This document shows positions 12,469 through 19,287 of a stretch of 64,000 nucleotides of DNA, piece after piece. Source of the stretch: Nocardioides sp. Root122. Lineage in GTDB: Bacteria > Actinomycetota > Actinomycetes > Propionibacteriales > Nocardioidaceae. A program made the translations under genes and the position numbers. The first letter of the stretch is position 1, and each line of letters starts with the position of its first letter. Where the stretch lies: contig NZ_LMDE01000010.1 in NCBI RefSeq assembly GCF_001425025.1, positions 330,212 to 394,211 of the forward strand, written 5' to 3'. Under the pieces are notes generated by a model, which saw nothing but the letters and a program-made list of their open reading frames with translations, ran no database searches and was not told where the DNA came from.

Positions 12469-13497
12469 CTAGGTAGCCGACGACCTCCCGAGGAGGTCGC
12501 GAACGTCACGAAGCGGTGACCCTTCGCCGGAGTTGGTCACGAGCAGGTCACGGAGGGCGGCGCGCGCGTCCAGCGCCCGCCCACCGGGCAGCACGAGCAG
12601 CACGACCGGCGCCGGGTGGCAGCACGCGCCGTGGGTGCAGCGCTCCGTGTCGCGTACGCCGTCCGCGACGCCGAGGACCGTCGGGTCCTGCCGCAGCACG
12701 TCGGTGTGCAGCGTTGCGACGGCCGGACCGGGGTCGATGCCGAGCTCGTGCGCCAGGGTGCGGCGGAGCCGGTCCAGCACCTCCAGCGCGTGGGCCTGTC
12801 GACCGGTACGCACGAGCGCGACCGCCCAGAGCCCCCACAGCTCCTCGCGCAGCGGGTGGTGCTCGACGAGGTCCTCGAGGACCTCCACCGCGCGGGTCGA
12901 CCGCCCGAGCGACAGGTCGAGCACGACGGCGGCGACCCGGGCGTCGACGCGCAGCTCGTCGAGCCGCCTGCGCTCGGCGGTGGCGGCGGGCAGGTCGGCC
13001 AGGTCGGCGTAGGCGTCGCCGCGCCAGAGCCGCACCGCGGCGGCCAGGTCCTCGCGCTGCTGCTCGGCCCGGGCCAGGGCCGCGGAGTCGGTCAGGAGCG
13101 GCGGCCGCATCCGGTCGCGCAGGCGCTCGAGGTGGTCGCGTCCCGCGCGCACCGCGGACTCGAACCGGTCGGCGTCGACGTCGGCCGCGTCGGCTGCGAG
13201 GCGGTAGCCGCCGCTCTCGTGGAGCAGCACCGTCGACGCGCTGCGCGCACGACGCCCGGGCTCGAGACGGCGGCGCAGGTCGGCGACGTACCCCTGCAGG
13301 GTGTTGCCGGCACCCGGGGGCGGGGCCCCGTGCCAGAGGAGGTCGATGAGCCGCGAGGCAGGCACCGGCCGGTCGCGCGAGAGCACGAGCAGGCCGAGCA
13401 GGCTGCGCAGCTTGGGTGCTCCCAGGGGGACCGGGGTGTCGTGGACGCGGGCGGCACTCGGGCCCAGCACGTCGAGGTCGATCTGGACGGACGTCAC
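12469..13497 (-). CDS. BTAD-type (SARP/AfsR-like) transcriptional regulator
   Basis: A 342-residue regulator with an N-terminal OmpR-type winged helix (about residues 10-100: APKLRSLLGLLVLSRDRPVP, then GNTLQGYVADLRRRLEPG) followed by a bacterial transcriptional activation domain (about 105-260, ending HELGIDPGPAVATLHTDVLRQ). A C-terminal tail of some 70 residues carries CTHGACCHPAP, a cysteine cluster that could bind metal. GTG start at 13497. It is divergent from a CGNR regulator, with a nested palindrome between them, and precedes the binding lipoprotein on the same strand, which makes that gene a plausible target. Confidence 0.82.
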   Translation of the reverse strand: MTSVQIDLDVLGPSAARVHDTPVPLGAPKLRSLLGLLVLSRDRPVPASRLIDLLWHGAPPPGAGNTLQGYVADLRRRLEPGRRARSASTVLLHESGGYRLAADAADVDADRFESAVRAGRDHLERLRDRMRPPLLTDSAALARAEQQREDLAAAVRLWRGDAYADLADLPAATAERRRLDELRVDARVAAVVLDLSLGRSTRAVEVLEDLVEHHPLREELWGLWAVALVRTGRQAHALEVLDRLRRTLAHELGIDPGPAVATLHTDVLRQDPTVLGVADGVRDTERCTHGACCHPAPVVLLVLPGGRALDARAALRDLLVTNSGEGSPLRDVRDLLGRSSAT

Positions 13498-13513
13498 CGG
13501 ACCCCCTCACCGT

Positions 13514-13542
13514 GTTACGACCAATGACGATATGATCGTAAC
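13514..13542. promoter_or_regulatory. nested palindromic operator over a TATGAT -10 box
   Basis: Outer arms GTTACGA (13514-13520) and TCGTAAC (13536-13542); inner arms ACGAT (13527-13531) and ATCGT (13535-13539) around ATG. A near-consensus -10 box TATGAT (13531-13536) overlaps the inner repeat and would serve the CGNR gene on the plus strand, about 34 bases of leader before its ATG. A protein bound here would control that promoter and perhaps the divergent BTAD gene. Confidence 0.65.
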
Positions 13543-13576
13543 CGACGATCCGCTGATTCGCCTGAGACGAGGTCCG

Positions 13577-14131
13577 ATGGTCACCGACCGCCCCGCACCC
13601 GGTCCCCTGGAGGAGGTGCGCATCGTGCTCAACTCCGACGACCGCTTCCACGGCGTCGACCACGCCGCGGACGTCGGGCGACTCAACCGCTTCCTGGCCC
13701 TGGCCGGGTCGGCGTACGGCCCGCTGCCGCGTTCGGCGGACCTCGAGCCCTACCGGACCTTCCGTGACGTGACCCGGGAGCTGGCGCTGCACCCGTCGAC
13801 CGCCACGCGCGAGGCCTTCAACCGCATCGCTGCCCGCCACCCGATGACGGTCGAGGTGCGCGAGGACGCCGCCCAGCTGCGCCGCGCGCCCTCCTCCGGA
13901 CGGTCGGCGGTCGACCGCGTCGTCGGCGAGTCCATCGCCAGCGTGCACGACGCGATGGTCACCGGTGAGTGGCAGCGGTTGCGGGAGTGCGAGCGCGGCG
14001 ACTGCAGGTGGATCTACTACGACCCGTCGCCGACCCAGGTGATGCGGTGGTGCAGCACCGACCCGTGCGGCAACGTGATGAAGGTGCGCGCCTACCGCGC
14101 CCGTCGGGCCGCGGACGGCGCATCAGCCTGA
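13577..14131 (+). CDS. CGNR zinc-finger (ABATE-domain) regulator
   Basis: A 184-residue protein of the ABATE/CGNR family. The N-terminal two thirds is the stress-associated ABATE domain; the C-terminal treble-clef zinc finger reads CERGDCRWIYYDPS then RWCSTDPCGN, with four cysteines in place, followed by a basic tail for DNA contact. The signature arginine of CGNR is valine here (CGNVMK). The ATG at 13577 was chosen because an upstream in-frame ATG at 13532 lies within the -10 box. Target genes unknown; the palindrome upstream suggests autoregulation. Confidence 0.78.
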   Translation: MVTDRPAPGPLEEVRIVLNSDDRFHGVDHAADVGRLNRFLALAGSAYGPLPRSADLEPYRTFRDVTRELALHPSTATREAFNRIAARHPMTVEVREDAAQLRRAPSSGRSAVDRVVGESIASVHDAMVTGEWQRLRECERGDCRWIYYDPSPTQVMRWCSTDPCGNVMKVRAYRARRAADGASA

Positions 14132-14159
14132 TCGTCGGGTCCTCGGGCAGGTTCTCGGC

Positions 14160-14186
14160 GACGTCGATCCACCGCCGATCGACGTC
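14160..14186. terminator. hairpin between convergent CGNR and arr genes
   Basis: GACGTCGATC (14160-14169) and GATCGACGTC (14177-14186) form a perfect 10-bp stem with a seven-base loop. The right arm overlaps the arr stop codon (14185-14187), and the CGNR stop lies 29 bases before the left arm. Confidence 0.6.
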
Positions 14187-14643
14187 AGTCCTCGATGACG
14201 TCCAGGCCCTGCTCCCGCAGGGAGGCCAGGCTCTCCAGCATCGCGCGGAGTGCCTCCGGCGGGTGCGGCGTCCAGTCGTCGAGCTCGTGCAGCACGCGCA
14301 GCGGGTGGCGCGTCCGGTAGGACTCCGTGGGGTTGCCCGGGAACCGCTTGTCGGTGACGTTGGGGTCGTCCTCGAAGGGGCCGAGCGGCTCGACCACGTA
14401 GACACGCCCGGCGGAGTCCAGCCCGCCGAGCGCCGCCGCCAGCTGTGCCCCCCAGGCCGCCGTGCTCTCGAGGGTGGTGAAGGAGACGTGGTTCATCGTC
14501 CGCTCCTCCTGGAAGTTGGAGGAGAAGCCCGCGACGAGCTCGTCGCCCGGCTGCAGCGTGGCCCTGGTCCCGTGGAGGAACGGCCCGGACACGTGGTCGT
14601 GGTGCTCGTACGTCACCGGGGCGCGGTCTGCCATGTCGGGCAT
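14185..14643 (-). CDS. arr: NAD+-rifampin ADP-ribosyltransferase
   Basis: A 152-residue Arr protein, which inactivates rifamycins by ADP-ribosylation. Diagnostic segments: GPFLHGTRATLQPGDELVAG (residues 20-39), SNFQEERTMNHVSFTT, RVYVVEPLGPFEDDPNVTDK and FPGNPTESYRT, all in the family order, then the ELDDW end. A start at 14634 would remove three residues. It begins one base after the epimerase stop (TGAGATG), so it is probably co-transcribed with it. Related arr genes occur on chromosomes of many actinobacteria and on plasmids elsewhere; nothing here suggests a mobile setting. Confidence 0.9.
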   Translation of the reverse strand: MPDMADRAPVTYEHHDHVSGPFLHGTRATLQPGDELVAGFSSNFQEERTMNHVSFTTLESTAAWGAQLAAALGGLDSAGRVYVVEPLGPFEDDPNVTDKRFPGNPTESYRTRHPLRVLHELDDWTPHPPEALRAMLESLASLREQGLDVIED

Positions 14644-14644
14644 C

Positions 14645-15541
14645 TCAGGAGCGCGGGGCGCCGAGCACGTCGCGCCACGAGTGCTCGGGCTCGAAGCCCA
14701 CGAGCGACCTGGCCTTGTCGATGGCGTAGAAGGTCTCGTGGGCGCCCATCTCGCGACGGACCTCCACGCCTTCGTAGAACCGCTCGATGACCTCCGCGGT
14801 CGTGGCCGCCACGGACATGTCGGCGTTGGCGACGTTGAAGACCTCGTAGCCGAGCCCGTCCGTGGCCAGGCAGCGCTGCACCATCTGGCCGAGGTCGCGC
14901 ACGTCGATGTAGGCGAAGATGTTGCGCCGCCGCAGCGCCGGGTCCTCGAGGAACGCGGGGAACATCTCGTCGTACTCGTGGGGCTCGATCACGTTGTTGA
15001 TCCGCAGCCCGTAGATGTCGGCCCCGGTCCGCGCCTGGAACGACCGCGCGGTGACCTCGTTGGCGACCTTGGACGTCGCGTAGGAGTCCTCGGGGACGGT
15101 CGGGTGCTCCTCGTCGACCGGCACGTAGAGCGGCTTGCGCTCACCCTGCGCGAAGCAGACGCCGTAGGTCGTCTCCGACGACGCGAAGACCACCTTGCGG
15201 ATGCCGAGCCGGGTCGCGGCCTCGAGCACGTGGTAGGTGCTGAGCACGTTGGTCGCGTACGTCGCCGCGTCCGGCACCCGCAGGATCGCTGGCACCGCCG
15301 CGAAGTGCACCACCGCGTCGTACGACGGCAGCTCGTCGAGGTCGAGCTCGTCGAAGGTGGCGAGACCGGCGAGTGCGGAGTAGACCTCGCCGGCATCGGT
15401 CAGGTCGACCTGGAGGTCGTGGACGTCGGGGTGGCCGAGCGGGACGAGGTCGGCGTTGGTGACCTGGTGGCCCTGGGCCGCGAGGTAGGGGGCCACGTGC
15501 CGGCCGGCCTTGCCGCTGCCGCCGGTGAAGAAGATGCGCAT
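14645..15541 (-). CDS. NAD-dependent epimerase/dehydratase
   Basis: A 298-residue extended short-chain dehydrogenase. MRIFFTGGSGKAGRHVAPYL is the Rossmann nucleotide loop, VHFAAVP the central motif, and the catalytic Ser and Tyr-Lys pair lie in ASSETTYG and YATSK. Such enzymes act on nucleotide sugars or related uronates; the substrate is not apparent. An in-frame ATG 27 bases upstream exists, but the ATG at 15541 has an AAGGAG ribosome-binding site at the right distance and starts exactly at the conserved fold. arr follows on the same strand after one base. Confidence 0.85.
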   Translation of the reverse strand: MRIFFTGGSGKAGRHVAPYLAAQGHQVTNADLVPLGHPDVHDLQVDLTDAGEVYSALAGLATFDELDLDELPSYDAVVHFAAVPAILRVPDAATYATNVLSTYHVLEAATRLGIRKVVFASSETTYGVCFAQGERKPLYVPVDEEHPTVPEDSYATSKVANEVTARSFQARTGADIYGLRINNVIEPHEYDEMFPAFLEDPALRRRNIFAYIDVRDLGQMVQRCLATDGLGYEVFNVANADMSVAATTAEVIERFYEGVEVRREMGAHETFYAIDKARSLVGFEPEHSWRDVLGAPRS

Positions 15542-15594
15542 GGGCTCCTTCCTACCGTGGCAGGGCAAGGTCGCGGCACACCCGCCCGGTCACC

Positions 15595-16323
15595 TCACCA
15601 GGGCAGCACCCCGGTCTCGTCCGAGAAGGTCCCGGTGGGCCCGCCGTCGGGCAGGGTCGCGAGCTCGAGGAAGACCGCGGCGCCCTGCTCCGGCGTGCGC
15701 GTGCCGCGGTGGCCGTTGAGGTCGGTCGCGACGTAGCCCGGGCAGCCGGCGTTGACCAGGATGCCGGCGGGCGCCAGCTCCTTGGCGTACTGGACGGTGA
15801 GGGCGTTGACGTAGGTCTTGGTGGGGGAGTAGGCGCCGGAGAGCGGGCCGACGGGCTCCGCCTGCGCGGTCTGGAGGCCGAGCGAGCCGACCGTGCTGGA
15901 CACGTTGACGATGCGCGGGGCTGCCGCGCGCCGGAGCAGGGGGAGCATGGCGTTGGTGACCCGGATGACGCCGAGGACGTTGACGTCGACGACGCCGAGG
16001 ACCTGCTCGGCAGTGACCTGCGAGGGCTCCTGCGGCATGCCGCCGGTGATGCCGGCGTTGTTGACCAGGACGTCGAGCCCGCCGAGCTCCTCGAGCCGGG
16101 CCGCGGCCGCTGCCACGCTGGCGTCGTCGGTGACGTCGAGGGCGACGCCGAAGACGTCCAGACCCTCGGCCCGGAGCTTGTCCACGGCCTCCTCGCGGCG
16201 GGCGGTGTCGCGGGCGCCGACGCCCACGCGGAAGCCGCGCCGGGCCAGGCCGGCGGCGATCTCGTAGCCGATGCCCTTGTTGGCGCCGGTGACCAGTGCT
16301 GTGGTGGTGGTGTTCGTTGACAT
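15595..16323 (-). CDS. short-chain dehydrogenase/reductase
   Basis: A 242-residue classical SDR. NADP-binding GANKGIGYEIAAGLARRG (residues 13-30), the NNAG motif, catalytic Ser in VNVSSTVG and YSPTK as the YxxxK motif, then CPGYVATDLNG. Sequences of this shape are often annotated as carbonyl reductases. It is divergent from a LysR regulator that probably controls it and lies 53 bases upstream of the epimerase start, with which it may be co-transcribed. Confidence 0.88.
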   Translation of the reverse strand: MSTNTTTTALVTGANKGIGYEIAAGLARRGFRVGVGARDTARREEAVDKLRAEGLDVFGVALDVTDDASVAAAAARLEELGGLDVLVNNAGITGGMPQEPSQVTAEQVLGVVDVNVLGVIRVTNAMLPLLRRAAAPRIVNVSSTVGSLGLQTAQAEPVGPLSGAYSPTKTYVNALTVQYAKELAPAGILVNAGCPGYVATDLNGHRGTRTPEQGAAVFLELATLPDGGPTGTFSDETGVLPW

Positions 16324-16365
16324 GCCTCGATCGTGCCGTCGTGCCGTCGGCGCGTTCCAACACCG

Positions 16366-16382
16366 ATCGGGTGGAGGCCGAT
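16366..16382. promoter_or_regulatory. possible LysR operator between SDR and lysR-type gene
   Basis: ATCGG (16366-16370) and CCGAT (16378-16382) form an inverted repeat with a seven-base centre in the 103-base divergent intergenic region. LysR sites are usually T-N11-A inverted repeats; this one fits only loosely. Confidence 0.3.
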
Positions 16383-16413
16383 ACCGCGCAGGTATGGGTG
16401 CAGGTCAGCGGCG

Positions 16414-16419
16414 TACGCT
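16414..16419 (+). promoter_or_regulatory. -10 element of a leaderless promoter for the LysR gene
   Basis: TACGCT, seven bases before the GTG start at 16427, fits TANNNT at leaderless spacing. Confidence 0.4.
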
Positions 16420-16426
16420 CGTCGTC

Positions 16427-17272
16427 GTGGAGACCCGCGAGCTGCGCTACTTCGTCGCCGTCGCCGAGGAGTCGCACGTTGGCCGGGCGGCCGAGCGGCT
16501 CGGGATGGCGCAGCCGCCGCTGTCCCGCGCGATCGCCGCCCTCGAGCGGCGGCTCGGTGCCGCGCTGTTCACGCGCACCCCGCAGGGCATGGTGCTCACC
16601 GGTCCGGGCGAGACGCTCCTGCGCGAGGGACGCGTGGCGCTGGCCGCGATCGAGGCGGCGGAGCGCCGCACCCGTCGTACGGCCGCCTCGGCGACGCGGG
16701 CGTCGGTCGTCCTGACGGCCAAGGCCGGCGCGTCCAGCGAGATCATGGCCAAGCTGCTCGACGCCTACGCCGCGGAGCCGGACGCCGTCGACGTCGAGGT
16801 CGTGCTCAGCCCGCCCGGCCACCAGGCGCTGATGCTGCGCGACGGTCGTGCCGACGTGGCGATCCTGCACCGGCCCTTCGACGACACGAGCGGCTTCGAC
16901 GTCGACGAGCTCGTCGTGGAGGACCAGGTGCTGATCCTGCCGGCCGGACACCCGGCCAGCACCCGCGAGTCGATCACCTTCGACGAGGCCAGGACCCTCC
17001 CCGACCTGCCGCTGCCGCGATGGCCCCACCTCGACGGCACCTACCCGGACGGTCCCGGCCCCGAGCTGCGCGACCTGACCCAGGTGCTGCAGCTCGTCCG
17101 GCTCGGTCGTACGGCGCTCGTGCTGCCCGAGTCCGCACGCGCCAACCTGCGCGACGGGCTCGCCGTCGTGCCGGTCCTCGACGCACCCCGTGTCACCACC
17201 GTCATCGCGTGGCCGCCGCACAGCACCTCGGTCGGCGTCGCCGGCCTCGTGCGCGCGGCGTCGCGCCTCTGA
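16427..17272 (+). CDS. LysR-family transcriptional regulator
   Basis: A 281-residue LysR-type regulator. The N-terminal winged helix is clear: RELRYFVAVAEESHVGRAAE, then LGMAQPPLSRAIAALERRLG and LFTRTPQGMVLTGPGETLL; the rest is a periplasmic-binding-type effector domain. GTG at 16427 is preferred because it gives the usual four residues before LRYF and has a -10-like TACGCT seven bases upstream; an ATG at 16394 would add eleven residues. Divergent from the SDR gene, its likely target. It ends before a strong terminator shared with the cold-shock gene. Confidence 0.88.
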   Translation: METRELRYFVAVAEESHVGRAAERLGMAQPPLSRAIAALERRLGAALFTRTPQGMVLTGPGETLLREGRVALAAIEAAERRTRRTAASATRASVVLTAKAGASSEIMAKLLDAYAAEPDAVDVEVVLSPPGHQALMLRDGRADVAILHRPFDDTSGFDVDELVVEDQVLILPAGHPASTRESITFDEARTLPDLPLPRWPHLDGTYPDGPGPELRDLTQVLQLVRLGRTALVLPESARANLRDGLAVVPVLDAPRVTTVIAWPPHSTSVGVAGLVRAASRL

Positions 17273-17293
17273 GGGGCAGCCGAAATGCACGAA

Positions 17294-17322
17294 CGGCCCC
17301 GATCGCAGTGCGATCGGGGCCG
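17294..17322. terminator. bidirectional terminator
   Basis: CGGCCCCGATCGC (17294-17306) pairs perfectly with GCGATCGGGGCCG (17310-17322) around AGT: a 13-bp GC-rich stem between the convergent LysR gene and cold-shock gene. Confidence 0.9.
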
Positions 17323-17333
17323 GTCGAGGGGTG

Positions 17334-17537
17334 TCAGATGGCGCGAACGTTCTCGGCCTGCGGGCCCTTGGGGCCGGCGGTGACGTCGAACTCGACCTTC
17401 TGGTTCTCGTCGAGGGACTTGTAGCCCTGCGTCTGGATCGCGGAGAAGTGGACGAACACGTCCTCGCCGCCGCCGTCCTGCGCGATGAAGCCGAAGCCCT
17501 TGTCAGCGTTGAACCACTTGACGGTGCCCTGAGCCAT
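17334..17537 (-). CDS. cold-shock protein, CspA family
   Basis: A 67-residue single cold-shock domain. Both nucleic-acid-binding motifs are intact: KGFGFI (RNP1, residues 13-18) and DVFVHF (RNP2, 26-31). It binds single-stranded RNA or DNA as an RNA chaperone; members may be cold-induced or constitutive. The ATG is preceded by AAAGGAAA. A long untranslated stretch of at least 100 bases lies upstream on the minus strand and contains a GACATC/GATGTC repeat (17591-17612), as expected of csp leaders whose structure changes with temperature, though that role is only inferred. Confidence 0.95.
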   Translation of the reverse strand: MAQGTVKWFNADKGFGFIAQDGGGEDVFVHFSAIQTQGYKSLDENQKVEFDVTAGPKGPQAENVRAI

Positions 17538-17590
17538 GATTGTTTCCTTTGTTCGGTGCTGGGGACGACGTGCCACCCAGCTGCGCTGAA

Positions 17591-17612
17591 GACATCCAAC
17601 TGAGCTGATGTC
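17591..17612 (-). promoter_or_regulatory. inverted repeat in the csp mRNA leader
   Basis: GACATC (17591-17596) and GATGTC (17607-17612) with a ten-base loop, about 55 bases before the csp start codon. Csp leaders commonly fold; no more can be said. Confidence 0.3.
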
Positions 17613-17647
17613 CAGCGAACCGAAGACCAGAAGTACGAGATACGAGC

Positions 17648-17660
17648 CGCACACTGTGCG
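17648..17660. promoter_or_regulatory. palindrome upstream of the csp leader
   Basis: CGCACA-C-TGTGCG is a perfect palindrome with a one-base centre, between the end of the ABC operon and the csp gene. It is a possible operator. Confidence 0.3.
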
Positions 17661-17666
17661 CAGCCA

Positions 17667-17684
17667 GGACGACCGGGGTCGTCC
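17667..17684 (-). terminator. candidate terminator of the ECF42/ABC operon
   Basis: GGACGAC (17667-17673) and GTCGTCC (17678-17684) with a four-base loop, about 110 bases after the last ATPase gene stop on the minus strand and upstream of the csp leader. Confidence 0.4.
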
Positions 17685-17794
17685 CTTCAACACCACGAGC
17701 GTACCGCATGCCGGGACGGCGCCCCACTTCGCCGGCCCCAGCGGGAGGAAGTGCCTGGTCAGCGGCGGGCGTGGCTTGGCGTGCCCGGTCGGCA

Positions 17795-18460
17795 TCAGGG
17801 GCGCCGGACCCAGGTCGCCACGCCCTCGTCGAGGGCGAGGGCGGCGTCGGTCTGCGCAGCGGCGTCGGGGTCGTGCGTGGCGAGGACGACCGAGGCACCA
17901 CGGGCCGCCTCGTCCCGCAGCGCGGCGAGCATGAGCTCGCGGTTGGCAGCGTCGAGGTCGCTGGTCGACTCGTCGGCGAGGAGGACGGCGGGTCGCAGTG
18001 CGAAGGCCCGCGCCAGCGCGACGCGCTGCTGCTGGCCACCCGAGAGCTGGTCGACGTGGTGGCGTCCGAAGTCGGCGAGCCCGACCCGGGACAACGACTC
18101 GGAGACCCGGCCCGACGCCTCGCGCGGCGGCACGCCGAGGGCCAGGAGCGGCACGAGGATGCTCTCCACCGCCGAGAGGGCCGGGTTGAGGCCGTTGCCC
18201 TGCGGCACGAGGACGACACCGGCACGCGCGGCCGACTCCCGGTCCGCGAGCACCACGTCGTCGACGGTGACCGTCCCGTGCAGCGTCGCGACCGCGGGCC
18301 GGATCGCCCGGGCCAGCGCCCACAGCAACGAGGACTTGCCGGCTCCGGACGGCCCGGTGACCGCCAGCATCCGGCCGCCGGGGACCCGCAGGTCGAGCGG
18401 CTGCACGGCCACGGTGTCGCCGTACGCCACGCCGACGCCGACCGCCTCGAGGTCGCTCAT
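17795..18460 (-). CDS. ABC transporter ATP-binding protein
   Basis: A 221-residue nucleotide-binding subunit. Walker [10 protein letters not shown] near residue 38, Q-loop VPQGNGLNP, a canonical [14 protein letters not shown] signature near 139-152, Walker B VLLADES with a following D-loop SDLDAAN, and the switch histidine in VLATHD. The ATG overlaps the stop of the other ATPase gene. Together with that ATPase and the large FtsX-like permease it would form a heterodimeric ABC exporter of the MacB/LolD type; the cargo is unknown. Confidence 0.88.
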   Translation of the reverse strand: MSDLEAVGVGVAYGDTVAVQPLDLRVPGGRMLAVTGPSGAGKSSLLWALARAIRPAVATLHGTVTVDDVVLADRESAARAGVVLVPQGNGLNPALSAVESILVPLLALGVPPREASGRVSESLSRVGLADFGRHHVDQLSGGQQQRVALARAFALRPAVLLADESTSDLDAANRELMLAALRDEAARGASVVLATHDPDAAAQTDAALALDEGVATWVRRP

Positions 18461-19287
18461 GGTTGTTCCTCCGCCCTGAGCTCGAAGTGGTCGTCGACCT
18501 CGTGGAGCCGGACCAGCGTGCCGGGCGGCAGCCGGTCGCGGGCATGGCCGGGGAGGGGCAGGAAGCCGTCGGCGGTGACGACGGCGTACTCCTCGCCGCT
18601 GCGACCCTCGCCACCGATCCGGCCGTCGCGGATGGTGACGGTGCGCGGGAGCACCCGGGCGGCCTCGGGGTCGTGGGTGACCAGGACGACGGTGGTGCCG
18701 TAGGCGCTGTTCACCCGGGCGAGCGCATCCAGGACGTGGTCGCGTGCGGCGTGGTCGAGCTGGCTTGTCGGCTCGTCGCACAGCAGCAGCCCGGGGCGGG
18801 TCGAGATCGCCACCGCGACCGCGGCCAGCTGGAGCGCCCCGGGCGTCAGGTCGGCCAGCCGCAGGTCGGCGGCGCCGGCCATCCCGACGTCGGCGAGCAC
18901 CTCGGCCGGGTCGGGCAGGGAGCGACCGGCCCGCCGGGCCGGGTGCTGGGCGAACCGGACGTTGTCGGCCGGCGTGGTGTGGGGGAGCAGGTTGCGCGCG
19001 GCGCCCTGCAGGACGAGGCCGACCTCGGTCGCGCGCAGCCGGTCGAGCTCGCGCGGGGCCGCCGCGGAAACCTCGGTGTCGCCGACGAAGACCTTGCCCG
19101 CGCTCGGCCGCAGGACCCCCGCGAGCAGGCTCATCAGGGTCGACTTGCCGGATCCCGACGGCCCCAGCAGGCCGACCACCTCCCCGGCGGCGACGTCGAG
19201 GTCGACGCCCGAGAGGGCCGCCACGTCGTGGCCCTCGGCGTGGTAGATGTGCACCAGGCCCCGGGTGCGGATCGCGAGCCCGGACAT
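18457..19287 (-). CDS. ABC transporter ATP-binding protein with altered signature motif
   Basis: A 276-residue ATPase. Walker [10 protein letters not shown] (near 42-50), Q-loop [12 protein letters not shown], Walker [13 protein letters not shown], switch histidine VLVTHD. The signature helix reads [15 protein letters not shown] instead of LSGGQQQR, so one of the two composite ATP sites of a heterodimer may be catalytically weak. A C-terminal extension of about 60 residues after the switch loop ends EEQP. ATG at 19287 overlaps the permease stop, and its own stop overlaps the next ATPase start. Confidence 0.85.
   Translation of the reverse strand: MSGLAIRTRGLVHIYHAEGHDVAALSGVDLDVAAGEVVGLLGPSGSGKSTLMSLLAGVLRPSAGKVFVGDTEVSAAAPRELDRLRATEVGLVLQGAARNLLPHTTPADNVRFAQHPARRAGRSLPDPAEVLADVGMAGAADLRLADLTPGALQLAAVAVAISTRPGLLLCDEPTSQLDHAARDHVLDALARVNSAYGTTVVLVTHDPEAARVLPRTVTIRDGRIGGEGRSGEEYAVVTADGFLPLPGHARDRLPPGTLVRLHEVDDHFELRAEEQP

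Noticed and set aside
16366-16382. A firm LysR operator call
   Set aside because: The spacing does not fit T-N11-A and no second site is seen, so it is kept only as a low-confidence feature.
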